Source: an uncultured Lachnospiraceae bacterium
GTDB lineage: Bacteria > Bacillota > Clostridia > Lachnospirales > Lachnospiraceae
Assembly: GCA_944381535.1 (NCBI GenBank)
Contig: CALWLN010000019.1
Location: 1-34,357 of the forward strand
Length of the DNA stretch: 34,357 nt
Direction: 5' to 3'
This document shows, in pieces, positions 23,605-32,376 of this stretch; positions within the stretch are counted from its first letter, which is position 1; each line of letters begins with the position of its first letter. Both the position numbers and the translations under genes were made by a program. The notes below the pieces were generated by a model that made no database searches, had not been told where the DNA came from, and worked only from the letters and a program-made list of their open reading frames with translations.

Positions 23605-26600
23605 TTATCTGTGTTGGTTGATATATTGCTCCACTGTACCTGCATCCGTAGAGATGCTGACATTGCTGAAACGGATGTCAGCCGTTTTATCGGCAATCAT
23701 ATAAAGTCCAAATGCCAGTTCCGTGTCCGCAGAGGCCGTTGGCACGATACTCTTCTTTGTCACCTTGCAGATAAATTGGTCGTCATAATAAATATAGATA
23801 TAATTTTCCTTCACCGCTATGGTCACGTCCACTTTGCGCTTTGTGGGATACCGCAGAATCGGATCTTCAATAAGGCCCATGTGGTACTGCCAGTTGGTGG
23901 ATACAAATCCCGTATCACAGGCCACAATCCAGCCTTGCTGTTCTCCGTCGTCAAAGCAGAATCCACCCATCAGATCCGGCTGATACTCCGACTCACTTCC
24001 GGTAAAGTCTGTGGTGTACTCCACGGTTGCGCGCAACAGCGCTTCACTGCCCTTCGCTGAGAAATAGAAGGGAGCGCCCTTGCCGCCGGCCGCATAGGAG
24101 GTCGAAACAATATTATTTCCTATATTGTCAATGTTCCAGGTTCCAAGTCTGGATAATAAGGTCTCTCCGCCCACCGTCACTTTTTCGGCAAACATCGGAT
24201 TCTCCTCCAATGGAGTATTATCCTCCGCTTTATGCTCTTCGATATACTGGCTGGCCGCAGCTGTTCCGGTCTTCAGGCTGTAGTCGGAGAACGTGATATC
24301 CGCAGTCCTATCCGCAATCATCATCAATCCCACTGCGACTTCCTCATCTGCGGCAAGACCACCGGACAGCTCGGTCCATGACATCTTCTTCACTTCTTTC
24401 CCGTTGCAATAGATGTAAGCGTCACCCCCCACCTTGGCAATCGCAAAGGTAATGCTCTTCTTTGTGGGATATGCCAGATAATCATGTGCCCACAGGCCGC
24501 CCTGGTAATTCCAGGAATCGTTATTTAGGTAGACAATACCATTAGTCCGAGCCATCACAAAGCCTGATTTATTTTTGCCAGCGAAGGAAAATCCGCCCAT
24601 CAGATCCGGTTGATACAGCGATGCATCCCCGGTAAAGTCCGTAGTGTAATCGATGGTGCTCTCCACCACAAAATCCTTGGCTGTCTCTTCAAAATAGATT
24701 GGTACCAACTTTCCTCCCGCTGCATAAGAGGTGGAAACACGATTTTCATTCTCATGGGTAAGATCCCAGACATTCAGCCCCCACTGCACATTCGAACCAT
24801 TCAAGTCTACCGTGGTTGGGAAGGCGGATGGCGATAAGGTTATATCACGCAACGTATCTCCCTTCACATTGATCTGAAATACCTCATTTCGGTACCCTTC
24901 CGCGGCAGCATACACCTTGTACCGCCCATCCGGAATCGTAACGGAAAATTCTCCATTACAGTAGGTTTCATAGTAAAGGGTTCCATCATCTTCGCTGGTC
25001 ATGGTCATAAACACCGTTGCGCTTTTGTTTGCTCCTAACAGCGTTATCTTCCCCGTGAAAGCACTTCCCTCACATTTTTGGAAGGAAAGGATGACCTTCT
25101 GATTCTCTCTCACATTGGAGACCGTGTACATACTGCCGGACGCATTTTTTTGGGCATCTTCAATCCGCTCCTCGCCGTTTATCAGAATGGAATTCACCAC
25201 ATAGCCCGGCTTAGTGACGATGGAGAAGCCGTAACTTCCTCCCTGCTCTACTGCCAGCGTGCTGCACCGCACCTCTCCGCCTTCGCCTTCCACGCTCACA
25301 TCCACAGAACAAAGCTTCTTTCCATTCAGATACTCCTTAAGCGTCTCCTCCGTCAGCTCTTTGCAGGAATAATCCTTGTAGATCACATCTGCGCCCAGAG
25401 AGCAGATTCCCGGCAGCACAGCTTTATCCATAGATGCGATCACCTCAGAGGTAACATACATGTCATTGACAAAGTAATAAAAGTTTTTCCCATATTTCAG
25501 CACCGTCAACTTGATCTCACCGGTGGGATTGGCATTGGCCTTGTTATATTGCGTCAGCGTCCGCCAGTCCCAGTTTTGGCTTACTGTCCCGATTTCCAGT
25601 GTGTTCACTTCCATTCTTCCGTCTTTTCCCTCTGTCACCACCTGACTGTTCAGATTCAGACCGGCAATATACCAGGTTGAATCCGTACCGCGAAAGAGAA
25701 ATCCTGCCTTAGGCCAATCATTATTCAACGGTTTTACATAAGTGAGCTTTGTCTCCAAAATATAATTTGAGCCATATTCTCCTGTAAAATAAATCTGATG
25801 CCATTCCTCTCCCGGAGAAGACTGCACAATTCCTTCCGCCTCCCTGGACACATCCCAGTTGGCTGTCTTGGCAAATCCAACCGCGCTGTCCCCCAGAACC
25901 GCGCCTTCCCGGTCTGCGTTCACATATCCCTCTGCCGTAAAAACATAAAAATCCCTGTTCTGATTGTTTCCGGGCGTAACATTTAACGGCCAGTTTCCTA
26001 CATCCGGAAGAACAGCCCGGTAAGACGGGCGCAGACGGAAGGAGGTAGGAACTCCCAGAGAAATATCAACTCCCAGGGACTCCCAAGGAATAAACATCTC
26101 CAGCGTGGCTGAAGTCGTATTCTCGCTGTTCAACTCTCCCTCCACCTTCACTGCACGGTCAAAATTAGGGTTTATTCCAAAATTCTCCCCCTTCATATCG
26201 ATATTGTAAGACGTGCAGTAAAGGGCGCTGCTGGAACGATCCTCCCCTACATTGTCTGCCGACACATGGAACTCCCAGTTAGAATTCGCCAGCGGCGCCC
26301 GCTCTCCGTTGTCCCTCAGATTGGTATCCTCCACCAGTGAGGCGATATATACGCCCTTTTCCGTTGGAAATCCGGTTACATGAAGCACTGGACGCTGCCC
26401 GTTTACGTTGTCCAGATATGTATTGGTATACCACTTTTTTCCCTGCCACATTGCCTCATCCAACACACCGTCGATCTTCATGTCAGGATCGTGCTCATAG
26501 GTGCAGTAGCTGTGATAGTCAGTCTCATAATGGTTCTCCGCCTTCGCAATACGCTCTCCCCGATTCCCGCTTATGAGACACCAGGCAGTCACGCCTCCCG

Positions 26601-26658
26601 CCAGAAGCAGAACGCACACCGCGGCTGCTGCGATGATAAGCTTTTTCTTTTTACTCAT
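23605..26658 (-). CDS. Membrane-anchored CBM9-like protein with lectin-like modules
   Basis: A 1017-residue protein with an N-terminal membrane anchor (KLIIAAAAVCVLLLAGGVTA) and no lipobox. Outside it come: a CBM9/DOMON-like domain (about 45-245; IDGVLDEAMW is its usual opening); a concanavalin-like domain (about 250-445); a small beta-repeat domain (SVDVSVEGEGGEVRCSTLAV); a carboxypeptidase-regulatory-like domain (SVTIPDGRYKVYAAAEGY); and two tandem lectin-like copies. Both copies contain VSTSYAAGGK and YQPDLMGGF. No catalytic motif is evident, so it should bind the glycan at the membrane. The ATG at 26658 (GGGAGG six bases upstream) is preferred over one 18 bases earlier. It overlaps the previous gene by eight bases. 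Confidence 0.8.
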   Translation of the reverse strand: MSKKKKLIIAAAAVCVLLLAGGVTAWCLISGNRGERIAKAENHYETDYHSYCTYEHDPDMKIDGVLDEAMWQGKKWYTNTYLDNVNGQRPVLHVTGFPTEKGVYIASLVEDTNLRDNGERAPLANSNWEFHVSADNVGEDRSSSALYCTSYNIDMKGENFGINPNFDRAVKVEGELNSENTTSATLEMFIPWESLGVDISLGVPTSFRLRPSYRAVLPDVGNWPLNVTPGNNQNRDFYVFTAEGYVNADREGAVLGDSAVGFAKTANWDVSREAEGIVQSSPGEEWHQIYFTGEYGSNYILETKLTYVKPLNNDWPKAGFLFRGTDSTWYIAGLNLNSQVVTEGKDGRMEVNTLEIGTVSQNWDWRTLTQYNKANANPTGEIKLTVLKYGKNFYYFVNDMYVTSEVIASMDKAVLPGICSLGADVIYKDYSCKELTEETLKEYLNGKKLCSVDVSVEGEGGEVRCSTLAVEQGGSYGFSIVTKPGYVVNSILINGEERIEDAQKNASGSMYTVSNVRENQKVILSFQKCEGSAFTGKITLLGANKSATVFMTMTSEDDGTLYYETYCNGEFSVTIPDGRYKVYAAAEGYRNEVFQINVKGDTLRDITLSPSAFPTTVDLNGSNVQWGLNVWDLTHENENRVSTSYAAGGKLVPIYFEETAKDFVVESTIDYTTDFTGDASLYQPDLMGGFSFAGKNKSGFVMARTNGIVYLNNDSWNYQGGLWAHDYLAYPTKKSITFAIAKVGGDAYIYCNGKEVKKMSWTELSGGLAADEEVAVGLMMIADRTADITFSDYSLKTGTAAASQYIEEHKAEDNTPLEENPMFAEKVTVGGETLLSRLGTWNIDNIGNNIVSTSYAAGGKGAPFYFSAKGSEALLRATVEYTTDFTGSESEYQPDLMGGFCFDDGEQQGWIVACDTGFVSTNWQYHMGLIEDPILRYPTKRKVDVTIAVKENYIYIYYDDQFICKVTKKSIVPTASADTELAFGLYMIADKTADIRFSNVSISTDAGTVEQYINQHR

Positions 26659-28483
26659 TGTTTCCCTCCCTTCCAAGAACTACAATCTCAGAGAGATTTA
26701 AGCCGATATTTGGTTCTCCAAATTTATTGAACTCCATCAGTCGTTCTCCGGCTTTAATCGTAATCTCAATCTCTGACACCAATATTTCCTCAAATTCCGC
26801 GACTGCCGCAGCGCCTACGATATATCTCTCCGTCTCCGGATTCCAGTAGCGATCCGGAAATTTCAGATCCTTGATCACCGCATAATCGTAATTCCTGCTT
26901 GCCCAGGAAGGCTGTTCTTCCAATTTAAAACGGATATCTGAGATATTGGAAAATGCCTGTTCTACATTTTGGGCATTGTAAACCATCAGAGAGCTTACGC
27001 GAACCGGCTCCTGCCATTTCATAGTGATCGTGACGTCGCCTTCCGCGCTCATCACATAATCCTTTGTCACCTCGTAGAAGGGCAGTACGGTATCCGTCAG
27101 ATATTCCGCACCGGTGCCAGCGCTGAGCGCTATCTCCGCAGTCTGCGCCAGATTCTGATAGCCACTGACGCTCTCCGGCAGCCATTGCAGACTCTTGCTG
27201 GGACCGTTGGCCGACAACACGGTCTGTCCCTCCTGATTCTCCACCAGGCTTACGCGATCCACGCTGACAGAACGCTCCCATCCTTCCTCGTAGCTATTTA
27301 CACTGCCGTTTCGGTGGTACACGATCCACAGTTCACCGTCCCGCTCCAATAACGAATGGCTTGCGGTGCCGTGGACGAAATTATACCGGCTGCCGTCCAA
27401 TACTGGATTGCCAGCCTCCTCACTCAGCTTCACGAAGGTTCCCAGAGGGGAATCCCCGATTGCCTGGTGTACGGAATAATTTGCCATACCGTAGCCATTG
27501 GAGGCATAGGTAATATAATAGGTACCATTGTGCTTGTACATATAGGGAGCTTCGTTGATCCCAGTCTCATCGGAAAAGTAAGGCTCCTCCTTCGTCACAT
27601 CCTCGATCTCGATCTTTCCAGGCGTATTGGACGCCCGATAATATCCGGCCTGAGTCAAGCAGGTAACAGTAGAGTAATCCGGAATCGTCATACTCTTCAT
27701 CTTCATTCCAAACACCCCGTTTAACTCCGTGTAATGATCGTCCGGATGCTTATTAAAGTACATGTAAAGTGTTCCGTCATCATCGAAGAAAGGTGCCGGA
27801 TCAATAACAGCCCACGGATGTTCCGTTTGGCATCCGGTCTGGAAATTGATGGTGGGAACACGCTTCCCGGTTGCAGCATCCGTATCGTAAAGTACGTCAA
27901 ACGGACCCATGGGGGAGTCGGACACGGAAACTGCTATATAGAGTCTGTCCCAGTCATAGGATGAGCTGGAGACCCCTTCTGCTCCATAATTCTGCACAGT
28001 CGCAGAGGAAAAATAGCAATAGTACTTTCCATCCGCCGGATTACGGACCACGCAGGGTCCCCACTGGTGCATCTGACACCAGTCTTCCTCATCAATGGCT
28101 ACGCAGAAACCATCCATGGATCCGCACAACTCCCATTGATACATGTCCTTGGAGCGGTAACACGTTACCGCCAGCACACTGATATGCTCTTTCGCATATT
28201 CTTCCGCGCTGGCAGTTCCGCCGGAATACATATAATAATATCCTCCGTTGACCGGGTCCTCCTCCTCTGACACATAGATCATACTCGGATCACCGCCCTG
28301 CGGTTCCTTGATATTGATTCCGTACAGTTCCGTATTATAATTGCCGTCGTCGTTGATCCCTGTGCCATAATCCAGATACACAAGTGAATCTTTTCCTGAT
28401 CCCTGGCCATTGCAGCCGGCTGTGCCAAAGCACAGCCCTGCTGCCAGAATTCCTGCCAGAAAACGCTTTATCGTCTTTTTCAT
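26651..28483 (-). CDS. Lipoprotein glycoside hydrolase, GH43-like propeller
   Basis: A 610-residue lipoprotein. The signal MKKTIKRFLAGILAAGLCFG ends in TAGC, with the lipidated Cys at 24. The first about 400 residues are a five-bladed propeller with GH43 features: GDPSMIYV (blade 1), WAVIDPAPFFDDDGTLYMYF (a central Asp), EAPYMYKHNGTYYITYASNG (the Glu-Ala-Pro motif that holds the general acid in GH43) and VHGTASHSLLERDGELWIVY. The C-terminal 180 residues form a beta-sandwich resembling a carbohydrate-binding domain. It likely removes arabinose- or xylose-type side chains at the cell surface; the exact sugar is not evident. AGGAGG precedes the ATG; the solute-binding-protein gene ends 15 bases upstream. 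Confidence 0.87.
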   Translation of the reverse strand: MKKTIKRFLAGILAAGLCFGTAGCNGQGSGKDSLVYLDYGTGINDDGNYNTELYGINIKEPQGGDPSMIYVSEEEDPVNGGYYYMYSGGTASAEEYAKEHISVLAVTCYRSKDMYQWELCGSMDGFCVAIDEEDWCQMHQWGPCVVRNPADGKYYCYFSSATVQNYGAEGVSSSSYDWDRLYIAVSVSDSPMGPFDVLYDTDAATGKRVPTINFQTGCQTEHPWAVIDPAPFFDDDGTLYMYFNKHPDDHYTELNGVFGMKMKSMTIPDYSTVTCLTQAGYYRASNTPGKIEIEDVTKEEPYFSDETGINEAPYMYKHNGTYYITYASNGYGMANYSVHQAIGDSPLGTFVKLSEEAGNPVLDGSRYNFVHGTASHSLLERDGELWIVYHRNGSVNSYEEGWERSVSVDRVSLVENQEGQTVLSANGPSKSLQWLPESVSGYQNLAQTAEIALSAGTGAEYLTDTVLPFYEVTKDYVMSAEGDVTITMKWQEPVRVSSLMVYNAQNVEQAFSNISDIRFKLEEQPSWASRNYDYAVIKDLKFPDRYWNPETERYIVGAAAVAEFEEILVSEIEITIKAGERLMEFNKFGEPNIGLNLSEIVVLGREGNNE

Positions 28484-28498
28484 CCGCGTCCTCCTGCT

Positions 28499-30313
28499 TT
28501 ACTGCTTATAGTTCTCAAGAGCTTCGTTCGTCTGTTCAATGTAGGAATACAGAAACTCTTCAAAGGACATCTCCGCATTCCGCACCTCATAGTTCAACGG
28601 ATTAGCCCAATATTCAATCCAGCTTGTATCAGGCATATACCACCAGTCGCCGGCCTTCGCTGTACTGAGGCAGTCGATGATCGCCCAGGGATTGTCAGCA
28701 TCAAAATTCTCCAGCATAAGCTCCACATCTGCCGGGCGCACCGACTGATATCCGTTTTCTGCCAAAACCCCCTGGCCATCGGAAGCTACCCAGCTCACAA
28801 ATTTGTAGGCAGCCTCTTTTACCTGGGACTTGTCATTTACGCAGATCACATTACCGAAAGAGAATGTAGAATCAGCGCCATGAACCAGCACCGTATCACA
28901 GTTAGGATCCGTGGGATCCGTATAAACCTTATATACAGGCAGCGGTGCAATTCCCCATTCATACGGCATTGCATTCTGCAGTGTTCCAATATGATATGTC
29001 TGCTGTTCCAGCAATGCTAATTCACCGGACATAAAATACGAAAGGCTGCTTCCGCCATTGGCAAAGATAGTAGGTGTGGGGCAGACATTTAACCCACCAA
29101 TGCCTGCCAGAGAGCAGAAGCGCTGGAATGCCTCACGGATCTTGGGTAACTCTGTCAGTGTTCCGTCCGCGATCTGGGCGCTAAAATCACGATATGTCGC
29201 TTCCTCTCCATTGACTGTATAGTGGAAATAGCTGGCATTGTCTGTGATATAGGAAATCGTATCCTCCGGATTTGCCTGGATGATATCCTTTACATCCAGT
29301 GTCTCATTCTCCTTATACTCATAGCCGGTATACTGCCCGGTATACGTCTTTCCTTCACCTACGATATAGTTTGGATTCTCACCTGCAAGCGCGAAGGTCC
29401 AATCGCCATCACCGCTCATGTCTTCAATGCAGTCGCCACCAACTGCCCAACCATAGCTGAACCACCATTCAGTGTAAAATCCATACTGTGTTTCTGACGC
29501 GGGATTTCGTTCCTTGGTGCAGATCAGACCGAGATCCTCCACCTCATCCCAGTTCATGGCGATGCAATCATTGAAAATCAGAACCTCATCTGATGTCGGC
29601 ATCTTCCAGGAAGCACCGTCCCGCTCATTTTCCGCCGGCACAAAGGGTGTGAGACTGCGGTAAAAGCCTTTCTTGGGAACATCCACCGTAATTCCGTAAT
29701 CCGCCTTTGTCTTTCCGTTGTTATCCGCCTTCGTCCCGGCGTTGAACTCATCCAGGTCCTCCTCATTAACGCTGATGCAGATGATACCATTATTCTCCAG
29801 CGCCTCTTTGTTATAATACAATATAACGGCATCACCATAGGCAGGCAGTCCCAAAAGCGGATCGTCCGCATTGGATGTGGTGGTTTGAATATCATAACGA
29901 TAGCGGTACAACGCCTGTTCATACACACCGTCCAACACCGACTGATCGATATGCCCGGTCAGATCATCCAGATACCGGGCATACTTTTTAAAGCCCTCAT
30001 CGCCGGTAATAAACACATCCGGGCCGCTGTTGCTGGGGAGCTGTTGGGCAAGAACATCCGTGAGGCTTGCTGTTTTGGGAATCCCCTTCACCCTCACGCC
30101 CAGCTCCGGTCCCACCGTATCATTAAATTCATCCACCAAGGTCTTAAAAGCTTCTATTCTTGTCAGATCTCCTGAATACAGGAAATCAACGGTAACCATA
30201 CCCTTATTGCTTTCCCCATCATTTGATTCTCCGCAGGCCGCCAGGCCGAGACACATCGCAGCAGCCAGTCCAACCGCAACACAGCGTTTCCAAATCATTC
30301 TTCTTTTTCTCAT
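28499..30313 (-). CDS. ABC-transporter sugar-binding lipoprotein
   Basis: A 604-residue extracellular solute-binding protein that delivers oligosaccharides to the two permeases encoded just upstream. The signal peptide ends in the lipobox LAAC, with the lipid-modified Cys at 27. A typical family-1 opening follows (VDFLYSGDLTRIEAFKTLVD, EFNDTVGPELGVRVKG), with LPSNSGPDVFITGDEGFKKY further on and a C-terminal tryptophan-rich part (GDWWYMPDTSWIEYW). It is longer than the usual 420-560 residues, which is common for binding proteins taking larger oligosaccharides. It lies 25 bases after the second permease gene, giving the order permease, permease, binding protein. Confidence 0.92.
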   Translation of the reverse strand: MRKRRMIWKRCVAVGLAAAMCLGLAACGESNDGESNKGMVTVDFLYSGDLTRIEAFKTLVDEFNDTVGPELGVRVKGIPKTASLTDVLAQQLPSNSGPDVFITGDEGFKKYARYLDDLTGHIDQSVLDGVYEQALYRYRYDIQTTTSNADDPLLGLPAYGDAVILYYNKEALENNGIICISVNEEDLDEFNAGTKADNNGKTKADYGITVDVPKKGFYRSLTPFVPAENERDGASWKMPTSDEVLIFNDCIAMNWDEVEDLGLICTKERNPASETQYGFYTEWWFSYGWAVGGDCIEDMSGDGDWTFALAGENPNYIVGEGKTYTGQYTGYEYKENETLDVKDIIQANPEDTISYITDNASYFHYTVNGEEATYRDFSAQIADGTLTELPKIREAFQRFCSLAGIGGLNVCPTPTIFANGGSSLSYFMSGELALLEQQTYHIGTLQNAMPYEWGIAPLPVYKVYTDPTDPNCDTVLVHGADSTFSFGNVICVNDKSQVKEAAYKFVSWVASDGQGVLAENGYQSVRPADVELMLENFDADNPWAIIDCLSTAKAGDWWYMPDTSWIEYWANPLNYEVRNAEMSFEEFLYSYIEQTNEALENYKQ

Positions 30314-30338
30314 TTTATAATCCGCCTTTCTTCTCCTC

Positions 30339-31430
30339 TTAACCCTTTAACCCGGACGATAAGGAGATACCGTTAATAATATATTTTTGGAATATTAGAT
30401 ATAGGATCAGCATTGGAACCAGCGTGATCACGCAGGCTGCGGCAGTTACCGACTTATCAAAGGTCAGGCTGCTCATAAAATTCAATGCTGTCTGGATCGT
30501 GTAACCCTCGGGGTCATTTATGTAAATCAACGGACCCATAAAGTCGTTGAAGCCGCCGATAAAGCCCATCACAAACTGTGTTACAATGGCTGGCCGGGCC
30601 ATGGGAATCATAATAGTCCAAAAGCACTTCCATTTTCCTGCCCCGTCGATTCTGGCTGCCTCCAGCATGGAATCCGGGATTCCCATGAAATACTCCCGCA
30701 GAAACATTACGGTCCCTGCACCGGAAAAGCACCCGGGAATGATCAAGGGCAGAGGCGAATTGGTCCAATGGTACCAATCATACATCATATAACCGGTAGC
30801 CATGGTCACGCATCCCGGCATCATCATGGTAGCGATCAGCATACGATACATGCGATTCTTATTTCGAAACCGCAGCTTAGCAAAGGCATATGCCGCAAGG
30901 CAGGCTACAGTAAGTCCCATACACAAAGGGATCATGGTATAAACAAAGGAATTGAGCAGGGCACGTAACATATTCAACTCTACAATGTCTCCTATCGTAA
31001 ATACCTCCCGAAAGGAGTCAACACTAATACCCTGTTTGGGCCACCAGGTAAAATCTATCTGGTTTGCTTCTACCGAATTCTTAAATGCGGTGATAAAAAC
31101 CATATAAAATGGAATCATAAAAATCAGGGTCGTAAAGCACAGGGGAACCATCTGCCGCGGCTCCAGCCCTCTCGCTGCAGGAGCGCGATAAACCCGATAG
31201 ACATCCTTTCTCATCTGCCACTTATGAAAGATCTTCATAGCCAGCAGCAACGCGGCACACACGCCAAGGATCAATGCGCTGTTGAGTCTGGCATTGCTGC
31301 CTGCCTTGGGACGCAGGCAGCATAAAAATGCACAGACCACCACAACAATATTCAAAACAGGCCGCAGGAACTCATATACTCCCTTAAAACACCTTAAAGG
31401 AAAAGACAACACCTTCTTATCAGAAGTCAT
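30339..31430 (-). CDS. Sugar ABC-transporter permease, MalG-type, with extra N-terminal membrane segments
   Basis: An inner-membrane permease. The cytoplasmic EAA loop that contacts the ATPase is EAARIDGAGKWKCFWTIMIP, followed by the usual last helices. MalG-type proteins have about 270-300 residues; this one has 363. The added N-terminal 90 residues contain two further hydrophobic stretches (VLNIVVVVCAFLCCL and SALILGVCAALLLAMKI) before the canonical first helix (PLCFTTLIFMIPFYMVFITA). The start overlaps the preceding permease stop by 11 bases and has GGTGG upstream. No ATPase gene lies in the window; a shared MsmK-type ATPase from elsewhere is likely. Confidence 0.92.
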   Translation of the reverse strand: MTSDKKVLSFPLRCFKGVYEFLRPVLNIVVVVCAFLCCLRPKAGSNARLNSALILGVCAALLLAMKIFHKWQMRKDVYRVYRAPAARGLEPRQMVPLCFTTLIFMIPFYMVFITAFKNSVEANQIDFTWWPKQGISVDSFREVFTIGDIVELNMLRALLNSFVYTMIPLCMGLTVACLAAYAFAKLRFRNKNRMYRMLIATMMMPGCVTMATGYMMYDWYHWTNSPLPLIIPGCFSGAGTVMFLREYFMGIPDSMLEAARIDGAGKWKCFWTIMIPMARPAIVTQFVMGFIGGFNDFMGPLIYINDPEGYTIQTALNFMSSLTFDKSVTAAACVITLVPMLILYLIFQKYIINGISLSSGLKG

Positions 31431-32376
31431 AATTTACCCACCTTTCCTGCAGTTTTAGATTGGCCCACGTTATGATCAGAACAATAATGGCAAGAATCCA
31501 TCCGGCTGCAGCTGCCAGACCATAACCATATTTATAACTGTTTTCAAATATCATATTATAAATATGCTTCACTACCGTATCGCTGACATACGCCGCAGAA
31601 TCTCCCCATGTCGGTGCAGTGGATACGGAGCTTCCGCCAACCAGTACATACATTTCCGACATAGACTGTAATGCGCCGATCAAGCGCATGGTCACTAAAT
31701 AGGACGTTGTGGGTGAGATCGCGGGCCAGGTAATCTTCCAGAACATCTGGAAGGATGTGGCACCGTCCAGCTTGGCTGACTCGTAATAGCTGGCATCCAC
31801 ACTGGCCAGCGCAGCCTGAAACAGCAGAATGCACCAGCCAATTCCACTCCACACGGACAGAATAATGGCAACCGTCATAAAACTCACCGGAGTATCTGTC
31901 AACCATGCCACCGGTTCAAATCCAAGGTTTGACAGCAGCTGGTTGATCAAACCGCCGTCTGTGGCAAAGAGCATACGGAAAGTCATACTGACCACAACCG
32001 TAGAGCAGACAAAGGGGATAAAGAATATCGTACGGAAAAATTTATTTCCAATCTTTGTCTGGTTGATCAGATTAGCAATATACAGCGATATGCCTATGGT
32101 AACCGGAACGTTCAATGAGAATACCAGCGTGCTCAGATAGGACGCATAGGTTCTCCCCTCATCTGCATTGGTCAGGATCGTTATGAAGTTCAGAACCCCA
32201 ACAAACTCCATATCCCGCAAATCTGTGGAATGCAATTCCGTAAAAGCTACGACAGCGGACATCGCCAGCGGCAATATTCCAAATAAAAGCCACCCCAGCA
32301 GGGGGATGAACGCAGCAAACTTACTGGAAAATTCATCCCGCCTCTTTTTTCGTTCTATACTTACTGCTTTTTTCAT
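31420..32376 (-). CDS. Sugar ABC-transporter permease, MalF/UgpA-type
   Basis: A 318-residue permease with six expected membrane segments. The first is FIPLLGWLLFGILPLAMSAV. The EAA loop reads ESAKLDGATSFQMFWKITWP. A basic N-terminus (MKKAVSIERKKRRDEF) marks the cytoplasmic side. It pairs with the MalG-type permease to form the transport channel. The ATG overlaps the preceding stop by four bases (ATGA), so the surface glycan-binding-like protein upstream is translationally linked to the transporter. Confidence 0.93.
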   Translation of the reverse strand: MKKAVSIERKKRRDEFSSKFAAFIPLLGWLLFGILPLAMSAVVAFTELHSTDLRDMEFVGVLNFITILTNADEGRTYASYLSTLVFSLNVPVTIGISLYIANLINQTKIGNKFFRTIFFIPFVCSTVVVSMTFRMLFATDGGLINQLLSNLGFEPVAWLTDTPVSFMTVAIILSVWSGIGWCILLFQAALASVDASYYESAKLDGATSFQMFWKITWPAISPTTSYLVTMRLIGALQSMSEMYVLVGGSSVSTAPTWGDSAAYVSDTVVKHIYNMIFENSYKYGYGLAAAAGWILAIIVLIITWANLKLQERWVNYDF

